Source of the DNA: Mycolicibacterium vaccae NBRC 14118 = CIP 105934
GTDB taxonomy: Bacteria > Actinomycetota > Actinomycetes > Mycobacteriales > Mycobacteriaceae
Reading direction: 5' to 3'
DNA: 62,698 nt
Assembly: GCF_001552715.1 (NCBI RefSeq)
Contig: NZ_BCRS01000011.1
Coordinates: 1 to 62,698, forward strand
Shown here: piece by piece, positions 46,133 through 54,139 of the stretch
Layout of the letters: every line of letters begins with the position of its first letter
Numbering within the stretch: the stretch's first letter is position 1
Notes under the pieces: generated by a model
Told to the model about the DNA's origin: nothing
Seen by the model: only the letters and a program-made list of their open reading frames with translations
Databases searched by the model: none
Program-made: the position numbers and the translations under genes

Positions 46133-46774
46133 TCAGGTATCGGCCGAAGTCAGCGAGCGGACCGACAGCGACGCCATCCGTGGATAGAGGATCGCCGGAC
46201 CGAGCCACCGGGTGACGAAGCGGCGCAGTGCGCTGCTGTCGCGTGGCGGGTGGCCGGGATCGGTCAGGATGGACTGCACTGTGCGCAGGGTCATTTCGGC
46301 GAGCTCGCCGAGCGCGGCGTCGTCGAAGCCGTGAAGATGCCAATCCACATCGAGACGGCGGAGAATCGACAGGCAGAAGGCGGTCGCCGTGTCGGAGGTC
46401 AGCGAGGTGAGGGCGCCGCCGTCCTGCCGTCGCGACAGCAAGCTCTCCAGCTGTGGATCGCCGCTCAGGTGCTCGATGCCGAACGCGACGCTTTCGACAA
46501 CGGCGGTGACCGGGTCGCGGAGTCCGCGGGCGTGTGCTGCAAGCTGGTCGATGAACCCGTCGGCCGCGCGCATGGCGCTGGCGATGAGCAGCGCATCGGC
46601 GTTGGGAAAGTAGCGGTACACGGTCTGGCGGGTCACCCCGAGTGTCCGGGCGACGTCGGCCAGGCGTATCGCAGGTCCGTACTCGGCGACCACTTCGTCG
46701 ACGGCATCGAGGATTCGGGCGATCGCCTCCTCGTCCGAGTCGGGTGTGGAGCCCGCCCAGCCTCGACTACGCAT
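46133..46774 (-). CDS. TetR-family regulator
   Basis: 213 residues. N-terminal helix-turn-helix at about 15-62: LADVARTLGVTRQTVYRYFPNADALL is a full TetR motif. The C-terminal ligand domain is variable. First 8 bp overlap the end of the P450 gene, so it is co-transcribed with it and with the DDN gene, and most likely represses this operon. Confidence 0.9.
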   Translation of the reverse strand: MRSRGWAGSTPDSDEEAIARILDAVDEVVAEYGPAIRLADVARTLGVTRQTVYRYFPNADALLIASAMRAADGFIDQLAAHARGLRDPVTAVVESVAFGIEHLSGDPQLESLLSRRQDGGALTSLTSDTATAFCLSILRRLDVDWHLHGFDDAALGELAEMTLRTVQSILTDPGHPPRDSSALRRFVTRWLGPAILYPRMASLSVRSLTSADT

Positions 46775-48026
46775 CCGCGGTCACGAGCCGTTCGCTGTCG
46801 AAGGCGATCCGCAGCGTGGTCGGACCGGTCATCCCGAGGACGGATTTCCACGGCGCCGGGCCAATCCGGCGGGGTGCGGCCAGACGCCGGGTCAGGACGG
46901 CCAGCGCTTCCGCCAGCTCCCGGCGCGCGAGGTTCGCCCCCAGGCAGTAGTGCGCGCCGCCGCCGAAGGTCAGAAGCCCCGGCGTGTCCCTGCGGGTGAT
47001 GTCGAAGCGATCGGCGTCGGCATAGATCGCCGGATCACGGTTGGCGGCATAGGTATTGACGAAGACGAAGGTCCCGGCCGGGAACGTGTAACCACCGAAC
47101 TCGGCGTCCACGACGGCGGTCCGCGGCACGATGCAGCCCGTCGGCGAGTGGCGCATGGTCTCCTCGACCGCCTGCATGGCGAGCTCCGGATGCTCGCCCA
47201 ACTTCGCCCACTGCTCCGGGTGCTCGCAGAGCACGTACACCGACGCGGCCAGCTGGTTGCGTGTGGTGTCCGTTCCGGCCATCAGGAAGCCGGCCACCAG
47301 CATGCGGAGTTCGTCGAGATTCAGCCGGTCGCCGTCGGTTTCGGCGCGGATGAGCTCCGAGAGCAGATCGTCGGTCAGATTCTCCCGGCGGGCGGCGACC
47401 ATGTCGTCGACATATGCGTCGAGTTCGCCCCATGCCCGCATGATCGCGGCTTCATCGAAGGTGGCGTCGGGCTGGAAGTTGAACGCCTTGAAGATCTCGT
47501 CGGTCCATTCGGAGAACAGCTGCCAGTCCGCGCGGGGCGCACCGAGGAGCGCGCAGATGATCGGCGTGGGATATGGCCGCGCGATGTCGGTGACGATGTC
47601 GCACTGTCCGGCGTCCATCACGCGGTCGATCAGCCCGTTCACCACGTCGTGGATCGTGTCCTGGAGACGTGCGGTCGCGCGGGGCGTGAACGCCTTGGAA
47701 ACCAGTTTGCGCAAGCGGGTGTGCGGTGCGCCCTCCAGGCCGAGCAGACTGCTCGTGATCTTGTCGTACAACGGGCCTGACGTGATGCCCTGCGCCGCCA
47801 GGGTGATGCCGGGAGGCATGCTGAACCTGTTGTCGCGCAGCATGTTCCGAGCCAACTCGTAGGACAGGATCTCCGGGCCGAGGGGGCCGATGGCGATGGG
47901 GGCGCGGGATTGCGCCGTTCGCAGATCGTCGAGAATGTCGTGCGGAGTGGCGTTGAAGCTGTACGTGAACGTCGGCAGGCCGGCGTCGAAGACATTGGGA
48001 GCGGAGCTGGGCGCACGGACACTCAT
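46767..48026 (-). CDS. cytochrome P450
   Basis: 419 residues, normal for bacterial class I P450. Haem-binding loop FGGGAHYCLGANLARRELAE with Cys361; I-helix MAGTDTTRNQLA (acid-alcohol pair DT); K-helix EETMRHSP with E-x-x-R. No signal or membrane anchor. It monooxygenates a lipid, sterol or xenobiotic using ferredoxin partners not present here. Possibly leaderless: TACATT lies about 6 bp upstream of the ATG. Heads the operon with TetR and DDN genes. Confidence 0.93.
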   Translation of the reverse strand: MSVRAPSSAPNVFDAGLPTFTYSFNATPHDILDDLRTAQSRAPIAIGPLGPEILSYELARNMLRDNRFSMPPGITLAAQGITSGPLYDKITSSLLGLEGAPHTRLRKLVSKAFTPRATARLQDTIHDVVNGLIDRVMDAGQCDIVTDIARPYPTPIICALLGAPRADWQLFSEWTDEIFKAFNFQPDATFDEAAIMRAWGELDAYVDDMVAARRENLTDDLLSELIRAETDGDRLNLDELRMLVAGFLMAGTDTTRNQLAASVYVLCEHPEQWAKLGEHPELAMQAVEETMRHSPTGCIVPRTAVVDAEFGGYTFPAGTFVFVNTYAANRDPAIYADADRFDITRRDTPGLLTFGGGAHYCLGANLARRELAEALAVLTRRLAAPRRIGPAPWKSVLGMTGPTTLRIAFDSERLVTADA

Positions 48027-48027
48027 C

Positions 48028-48040
48028 CATAGAATGTATG
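48028..48040 (-). promoter_or_regulatory. candidate promoter and operator of the P450 operon
   Basis: CATAGAATGTATG has arms CATA/TATG and, read on the minus strand, contains TACATT placed about where a -10 box would start a leaderless message at the P450 ATG. Overlap of promoter and palindrome would suit TetR repression. Short, so tentative. Confidence 0.35.
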
Positions 48041-48165
48041 ACGACGATCAGGATTCTTGGGCCGAATTGCGAATTCTCTCGTTCACTGACGAGAGGTGGT
48101 CATACGTTCCGGGTTTGAACGTCTGACCGCTGCCACTGGGCGGCTCGCGGGCGCACAATCGAATC

Positions 48166-48484
48166 GTGCAAGTGACACACTTCGGCCATTCGTGCGTGAT
48201 GGCGGGGGGTCCCGGGCGCCACCGTGCTGATCGACCCCGGCAACTTCTCCCACGGCTTCGAGGGCGTCACGGGCCTTTCGGCGATCCTGATCACCCACCA
48301 GCAGCACGATCATGCCGATCTGCAACGGCTCCCGGCGAACCCGCAGGCTGACGCGCGGGGGCTCGGTGTTGGTGTTCGCCACCGTGGAGCGGCAGCCGTC
48401 ATGCAGGTGACCACGAACGCCAGCTACACCCCCGCCGACGATCAAGACGTAGACGATGGCGGAAAGATGCCGCAACTCGCGTGA
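48166..48484 (+). pseudogene. broken metallo-beta-lactamase-fold hydrolase fragment
   Basis: Starts QVTHFGHSCVMAG in one frame and continues ATVLIDPGNFSHGFEGVTGLSAILITHQ in the next; deleting one G in the CCCGGGCG region near 48213 joins them. The zinc motif HxHxDH reads HQQHDH and is altered. Homology stops near 48340 (RLPANPQAD), where a normal protein would go on for about 140 more residues. Clearly decayed. Confidence 0.75.
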
Positions 48485-48602
48485 CCCCGAGAGGGCCGCT
48501 CGCCCCGGCGTTACCCCGGCGGGCGGTGGGATCCCGGCGCGGAAGGCGGCTTTGAGAGCCGATCCATTAAACCAGAAAACGCCCCTACCAGCGGATTTAC
48601 AG

Positions 48603-48676
48603 TGCCCCCAGTCGGACTCGAACCGACACTTGGCGGATTTTAAGTCCGCTGCCTCTGCCAATTGGGCTATGGGGGC
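48603..48676 (-). tRNA. tRNA-Leu (anticodon UAA)
   Basis: 74 nt cloverleaf on the minus strand: acceptor GCCCCCA/TGGGGGC with discriminator A, D arm GCC...GGC, anticodon stem GCGGA/TCCGC with loop CTTAAAA (anticodon TAA), variable loop of five nt, T arm GTCGG-TTCGAGT-CCGAC. No encoded CCA. The anticodon says Leu, but the short variable loop is unlike usual Leu tRNAs with a long arm. Confidence 0.9.
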
Positions 48677-49014
48677 TTTGTGCGTTCAGAGCATAATTCA
48701 GGCCGATTCGGCCTCGTCCGAGCGTCCTGACCACCGCAGCGCTCTCGATGGACTTACCCAGCGCATTGGCACGACACTGAAGCCCACGCTGAGAAGATGG
48801 CTGCCGAGCGGCGGCAGCAGATGCGAGAGCGTCGAGCAGTCCTTCTGACGTACGCGCAGGACTGCCGTAGTCCGTCCTCGAGTAGTAGTTCACCGACCCC
48901 AGGCGAGCATGGCTGCCTCTTCGCGCTTCAGACCTTGACTCGATGTTCGTCGACTCCGATACCCGCTGACCAGGCACTGCCTCAAGAGCCTCGATGAGGC
49001 CTACCGTCGATGAC
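48677..49014. other. intergenic stretch without recognised gene
   Basis: 338 bp between the tRNA gene (divergent) and the first aldo/keto reductase. It must hold both promoters. No protein-coding frame with recognisable product. Composition is less GC-rich than core genes. Confidence 0.4.
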
Positions 49015-49899
49015 ATGAGCGTCCCCACCTTCACTCTCAACAACGGCGTCGAGATACCCGCGCTCGGCTTCGGCGTCTTCCAGACCCCACCAGGTGAAAC
49101 CATCGCTGCCGTCGAGACGGCGCTGCAGACCGGCTATCGCCACGTCGACACCGCTGCGGCGTATGGCAACGAGCGTGAGGTCGGCGAAGCGATTCGCCGA
49201 TCGGGGCTGGCCCGCGACGAGGTCTTCATCGAGACCAAGGTCTGGATCAGCGACTTCGGCTACGACCAGACGCTGCACGCGTTCGACAAGGCCGCCGGCA
49301 AGCTCGGCGTCGAGCAACTCGACCTGCTGATCCTGCACCAGGCTCTCCCCGGCGAATTCGATCTCACCGTAGGTGCGTACAAGGCGTTGGAGAAGCTCTA
49401 CGCCGACGGCGAGGTCCGCGCGATCGGCGTCTCCAACTTCATGCCACCCCATCTCGACAAGCTGCTCACCGAAACCGAATTGGTGCCGGCGGTCAACCAG
49501 ATCGAGGTACACCCGTACTTCCGGCAGTCGGAGTTGCTCGCGTTCGACACCGAGCACGGCATTCTCAACCAGGCGTGGTCGCCGATCGGCGGCATCACGT
49601 TCTACCGGGACGGCTCGCACAACTCGACGCTTGAGAACCCCGTGATCGGCGAGATCGCCGCCGCGCACGCGAAGACGCCGGCTCAGGTGATGCTCCGGTG
49701 GCACATTCAGCAGGGCCGCCAGGTGATCCCGAAGTCGGTGACGCCCTCGCGGATCGCCGAGAACTTCGACGTCTTCGACTTCGAACTGAGCGCCGAACAA
49801 CTGGCTGCCATCGACTCACTGGACACCGGCATCCGCGGGGGCCCGGAGCCCGAGGCCATCACCCGTGAGACCTACGGGATCGATATACCGGAAGCCTGA
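49015..49899 (+). CDS. aldo/keto reductase (2,5-diketogluconate reductase-like)
   Basis: 294 residues, TIM-barrel AKR. Seen: HVDTAAAYGNEREVGEAI with catalytic Asp and Tyr, TKVWISDFGYD (Lys), LDLLILHQALPG (His), VIPKSVTPSRIAENFDVFDF, the NADPH-binding signature. ATG at 49015 is preferred because the fold begins VPTFTLNNGVEIPALGFGVF. First gene of a run with a second AKR 9 bp downstream. Confidence 0.92.
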   Translation: MSVPTFTLNNGVEIPALGFGVFQTPPGETIAAVETALQTGYRHVDTAAAYGNEREVGEAIRRSGLARDEVFIETKVWISDFGYDQTLHAFDKAAGKLGVEQLDLLILHQALPGEFDLTVGAYKALEKLYADGEVRAIGVSNFMPPHLDKLLTETELVPAVNQIEVHPYFRQSELLAFDTEHGILNQAWSPIGGITFYRDGSHNSTLENPVIGEIAAAHAKTPAQVMLRWHIQQGRQVIPKSVTPSRIAENFDVFDFELSAEQLAAIDSLDTGIRGGPEPEAITRETYGIDIPEA

Positions 49900-50897
<998 letters not shown>

Positions 50898-50898
<1 letters not shown>

Positions 50899-51209
50899 TG
50901 ACCAGAAGCTGGGCGAAAGACCAACTCGACCGTCTGGGGGCGGCCGAGCAAATCCGCGTCGCTGGGCGTCGCCGGGACGGCTCGCTACGCAGGCCGGCGA
51001 TCGTGTGGGTGGGGCGTACAGGCTGTCAGTTAGTCATCGAATCTGGAACCCAAACGGTCGGTCAGGTCAAGATGCACCTATTCGTGCAGCAGACCCAGTT
51101 TTCGGCTTACGGTGCTGCTGGGTGGCGAACCACTGCTAGGCGACCGACCCGAAAGTTTCCGCACTCCCTTGGGGGTCGACTTACTCCCCGCGATGAACAT
51201 CCGCAATGA
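50898..51209 (+). pseudogene. 5' fragment of a DUF2255 gene
   Basis: ATG overlaps the AKR stop (TGATG). The first 40 residues (WAKDQLDRLGAAEQIRVAGRRRDGSLRRPAIVWVGRTG) match the start of DUF2255 proteins, usually about 125 residues. After about 51020 the frame continues to 51209 with no resemblance, so the 3' part has been replaced or has decayed. Confidence 0.6.
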
Positions 51210-51526
51210 GTCCGTTCAGATAGGGTTGCGTATCCGGCTTGCTTGGGAGGCTCTTTGTCCGCGAAGCTCCGGTGGTGTCCACCCGCCTGACATGACACGC
51301 CACCGCGAAACTTGCCGTAGACCGCAGATCTCTCGGTGCGCATCGTTCCGTCCGGATCTTTGCCCCCTTGTGCCAGTGGTCGTCGATACCCGCTCACTCG
51401 TTCCGGGTAGTTACGCCCTGAACTTGCCCCCGCGACTCGCGGCGATCATCCGCCCTGTACCTGGGCTTTCGGAATATAGCCCGGCGCTATCTGCTCCTTC
51501 GGAAAGCTGCGTGGAAAGCATGAAAT
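51210..51526. other. non-coding boundary of the toxin-immunity island
   Basis: 317 bp (with the tail of the DUF2255 fragment about 500 bp) holding no recognisable gene on either strand. Lower GC than the core. It is the left border of the polymorphic toxin locus and probably contains decayed sequence. No inverted repeats, integrase or att-like copy of the tRNA was noticed. Confidence 0.4.
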
Positions 51527-51772
51527 TCAATCGGCTGAATGCGGCACCGGCCTGTAATGATCCTTGCTGTGGAAGTAGATCTCAGCACCGCATCGCGGGC
51601 AATGGATCCAGTACTCAAACCGTGCATCGTCGGTGCCGGTTCTCTGTTTACGGATCTCGATCAACACGTCGGCATCAGCATTCTTGGGGCACTCGATGCC
51701 GTCCCACGCACCTGCGGCAACTTTCTCTGTGACCTCGACCCATTTCTTCGCAAGTGCTGCGTACTCAGACAT
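51527..51772 (-). CDS. small zinc-ribbon-like protein at the end of the immunity array
   Basis: 81 residues. Two Cys sites, ECPKN and HCPRCGAEIYF, could bind a metal, and there is a helical N-terminus (MSEYAALAKKWVEVTEKVA). GGAGG site 8 bp before the ATG; an upstream extension is not needed. Same strand as, and 128 bp after, the five CdiI_2-like genes. Function not recognised; by place it may be an orphan immunity protein for a lost toxin. Confidence 0.65.
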   Translation of the reverse strand: MSEYAALAKKWVEVTEKVAAGAWDGIECPKNADADVLIEIRKQRTGTDDARFEYWIHCPRCGAEIYFHSKDHYRPVPHSAD

Positions 51773-51900
51773 GCGAGACGCCTCCGATAGTCGGCATGTA
51801 TCCCCGCAATTGTTCTTCGAATCCCTTGGCGTGCAGCCTATAACGGCAGTGTAAGTTGGACCGCCTTTTGCAGGAATTTGCCACGAGCCGGACGCCAGTC

Positions 51901-52246
51901 TCATTCGCCAGGCGACGCAGTACGACCATCAATCTCCCGGGCGTGCTCGCGCAGGCGTGACACGATCTGCCCGAGCCACTCTTTTGAACGTGGTCTCCGG
52001 CCGCGGGTCGTAACAGACGCCGACTCCGCGTATCAGGAACTGCGCCAGAGCGGTTTCAGAGAGGGCCGTGCGCACGTCGTCGATCTCTTGGGCAATCTGG
52101 CGCTGGCTTTCTGATCCAGGGTTCCCGATGACGTAGTTGTCGACTAGTCCTTTCCAGTCGTCAGCTTCCAAGTCCCAGTCCTGGTGAAAGTACGCACCGA
52201 AAAACTGGCCTAACTCAGTCGAAATCGAACCGTCGTTCATGGCCAT
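51901..52246 (-). pseudogene. CdiI_2-like immunity paralogue 5, frameshifted
   Basis: Start MAMNDGSISTELGQFFGAY then FHQDWDLEADDWKGLVDNYV, nearly identical to the copies at 53411 and 53804. After DPRPETTFK the frame leaves homology and stops at 51929. Removing one A from the run read as TTCAAAAGAG (51982-51985) restores EWLGQIVSRLREHAREID to a stop at 51901, matching the other copies. Either a real mutation or a sequencing error in a homopolymer. Confidence 0.8.
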
Positions 52247-52291
52247 CCGAAGCTGAGGCCATGCATCACATTAGAATCGATCGATTCGTTC

Positions 52292-52633
52292 TCATGCGGT
52301 TGGCGGGGCAGCACCACCATCGAGCGCAGCGGCGTGCTGGCGCAGGCGTTCAGCGACCTGCGCGAGCCACTCTGCGTAGGTGAATTCTGGCAGTGGGTAA
52401 TAGTTGGCCCCCAACGTGCGTGTCACGAGTCGTTCCATATCGGGTTCGCCGCACTCAGCATTCAGGTCATCGATCTCGTGGATCAGCGATCGAAGCAGGT
52501 CCGCAGAGGGTCGCTCATCCTTAACGTAACTGTCGACAACCCCTTGCCAGTCGGCGGCTTCCAGAACCCAGTCCTCGTGGAAGTACGCGCCGAAGAAATG
52601 ATTCAGAAGGCCCGATACCGGATGCTCGCTCAT
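52292..52633 (-). CDS. CdiI_2-like immunity protein, paralogue 4
   Basis: 113 residues, intact. Family marks: FFGAYFHEDWVLEAADWQGVVDSYV, EIDDLN, and the C-terminal YAEWLAQVAERLRQHAA helix. No signal peptide, so cytoplasmic, as immunity proteins should be. It belongs to the subgroup of the copy at 52745 (LEAADWQG) rather than that of 53411/53804 (LEADDWQG). Expected to block a CdiA-CT RNase A-like toxin related to the one encoded upstream. Confidence 0.8.
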   Translation of the reverse strand: MSEHPVSGLLNHFFGAYFHEDWVLEAADWQGVVDSYVKDERPSADLLRSLIHEIDDLNAECGEPDMERLVTRTLGANYYPLPEFTYAEWLAQVAERLRQHAAALDGGAAPPTA

Positions 52634-52744
52634 GAATTGGCCACTCCTGTCGGCACTTAGGCATCATGTCCGGCCGCACTGAGTGGGCAGATGCCGTGCT
52701 ATCGGACGTTGATTGCCATCACATCAGAGTCGTCCGAGTCGATC

Positions 52745-53093
52745 TCAAACGGTGGGCGGCGCAGGTGCAGCACCACTGTCAATCGTCGCGGCGTGCTGGC
52801 GCAGCCGCGCAGCAACCTGCTTGAGCCAATCTTCATACGACATCTCAGGCAGCGAGCTGTACTTGGCGCCCAACGTGTGCGTCATAAACGTCCTCATGTC
52901 AGCTTCTGATCGACGGTTGGTTCACATCATCGATCTCATTGGCTAGCAGTCGAAGCAGCTCTGCGTCGGGTTCTTCGTCACGAACATAACCGTCGAGCAG
53001 CCCTTGCCAGTCGGCCGCTTCCAGATCCCAGTCCTCATGAAAGTACGCCAGGAAGAGGTGCAACAAGGGACGCGAGACTGAGTTTTCGGTCAT
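52745..53093 (-). pseudogene. CdiI_2-like immunity paralogue 3, frameshifted
   Basis: Begins MTENSVSRPLLHLFLAYFHEDWDLEAADWQG and stops early at 52899 after EIDDVNQPSIRS. In the next frame the sequence goes on EADMRTFMTHTLGAKYSSLP and YEDWLKQVAARLRQHAA to a stop near 52745, aligned residue for residue with the intact copy at 52292 if one C is removed near 52920. The short product would keep only the first half. Confidence 0.8.
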
Positions 53094-53410
53094 TACTCCA
53101 TCATCCCCCGTCGACACGTCCCATCCACCCGATCGATGGGCCTTCTGGACCATCGTGACAGCCTGGCGATCGCGAAGTCTCGCCGCTGAATCATCGTTAG
53201 CGGCATCAATGTTGGTGCGGCGCTTCCCGACCTCGCCGAACTTATGGCGATGACCGATTGGCGATAAGTCCGAGGCGACAGTCAGGGCCACGCTGCAACG
53301 TCGGCGGCTCGGCTCCACCCGGCATTTGCGCGGCTCCTCTGCAGCCCTCAGCCGCGTGCCTGAGGTGTCTGTGCACAAGATGGGCAATGGCGCCGCCCTG
53401 TTCGGCACCA
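53094..53410. other. spacer inside the immunity array
   Basis: 317 bp between two immunity copies. No reading frame on either strand gives a recognisable protein or a ribosome site. Its position and length suggest a decayed gene or a left-over of an immunity or toxin-tip cassette, but no similarity is visible. Confidence 0.4.
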
Positions 53411-53776
53411 TTAGTGGCCGTGGAGGCCGTTCTCGACGGTAGGAGCGGACGCACCACAGTTGATCGCCGCAGCGTGTTGTCGCAGCCGTGCCGCAATCTG
53501 CCCGAGCCACGGTTTGAACGATATTTCGGGTCGCGGGTCGTAGCACACCCCGACCTCACGCAACAGAAGCTGCGCTAGGTCCGCTTCAGAACGGGTCGCG
53601 CATAATTCATCAATCTCTCGAGACATCGTCCTTAGTGGTTCGGCCACCGGGTCCGCGTTGACGTAGTTGTCGACGATTCCCTGCCAGTCGTCAGCTTCCA
53701 GGTCCCAATCCTGGTGAAAATATGCGCCAAAAAATTGTTCTAACTCAGTCGAGATCGAACCGTCGTCCATAGCCAT
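53411..53776 (-). CDS. CdiI_2-like immunity protein, paralogue 2
   Basis: 121 residues, intact: DDGSISTELEQFFGAYF, HQDWDLEADDWQGIVDNYV, REIDEL, VGVCYDPRPE, FKPWLGQIAARLRQHAA. Its first 35 residues are almost those of the copies at 51901 and 53804, so these are recent duplicates. ATG at 53776 or two codons later. 27 bp downstream of the first immunity gene, so on the same transcript as the toxin. Confidence 0.8.
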   Translation of the reverse strand: MAMDDGSISTELEQFFGAYFHQDWDLEADDWQGIVDNYVNADPVAEPLRTMSREIDELCATRSEADLAQLLLREVGVCYDPRPEISFKPWLGQIAARLRQHAAAINCGASAPTVENGLHGH

Positions 53777-53803
53777 CCCCGCATCACGCCGACCAGTTCG
53801 TCG

Positions 53804-54139
53804 TCAAACCTGTGGAGGTGTAATGCCGGGGCCGGCCTCGGCGACACGCCCGCGAAAGCGGTTCGCGACCTCCTTCAGCCACTCGTCGTAGGTCAACGGT
53901 GCGGGACCGTAGTGCACCCCGACCTGACGAACGAGGAATTCCTTCAGCTGTGGCTCAGGACGGGATTTACGGAGCTCGTCAATCTGCTCAGCCAGCCGCA
54001 GCAGGGGTGCAGGAGTCGGGTCTTCGTCGACATAGTTGTCAACGATTCCCTGCCAGTCGTCGGCTTCCAGGTCCCAGTCCTGGTGAAAATTGGTGGCGAG
54101 AAACTGGTACAGCTCGCGAGATACTGAACCGTCGTTCAT
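53804..54139 (-). CDS. CdiI_2-like immunity protein, paralogue 1 (cognate candidate)
   Basis: About 111 residues: [36 protein letters not shown], then AEQIDELRKS, VGVHYGPAPLTYDEWLKEVANRFRG. The ATG at 54139 overlaps the toxin stop (ATGA), so translation is coupled to the toxin and it is the best candidate for the cognate antidote. Cytoplasmic. CdiI_2 proteins are known from contact-dependent inhibition loci, where they bind RNase A-like CdiA-CT. Confidence 0.85.
   Translation of the reverse strand: MNDGSVSRELYQFLATNFHQDWDLEADDWQGIVDNYVDEDPTPAPLLRLAEQIDELRKSRPEPQLKEFLVRQVGVHYGPAPLTYDEWLKEVANRFRGRVAEAGPGITPPQV

Noticed and set aside
48083..48661. Minus-strand open frame overlapping the MBL remnant and part of the tRNA
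   Set aside because: It runs across the tRNA gene and shows only one hydrophobic stretch; no start with ribosome site.
51112..51732. Open frame of about 200 codons on the plus strand
   Set aside because: Translation is featureless and runs into the zinc-ribbon gene on the other strand; no ribosome site.
52899..53546. Long minus-strand frame reaching upstream of immunity copy 3
   Set aside because: Only the part from 53093 on matches the family; the rest is spacer.
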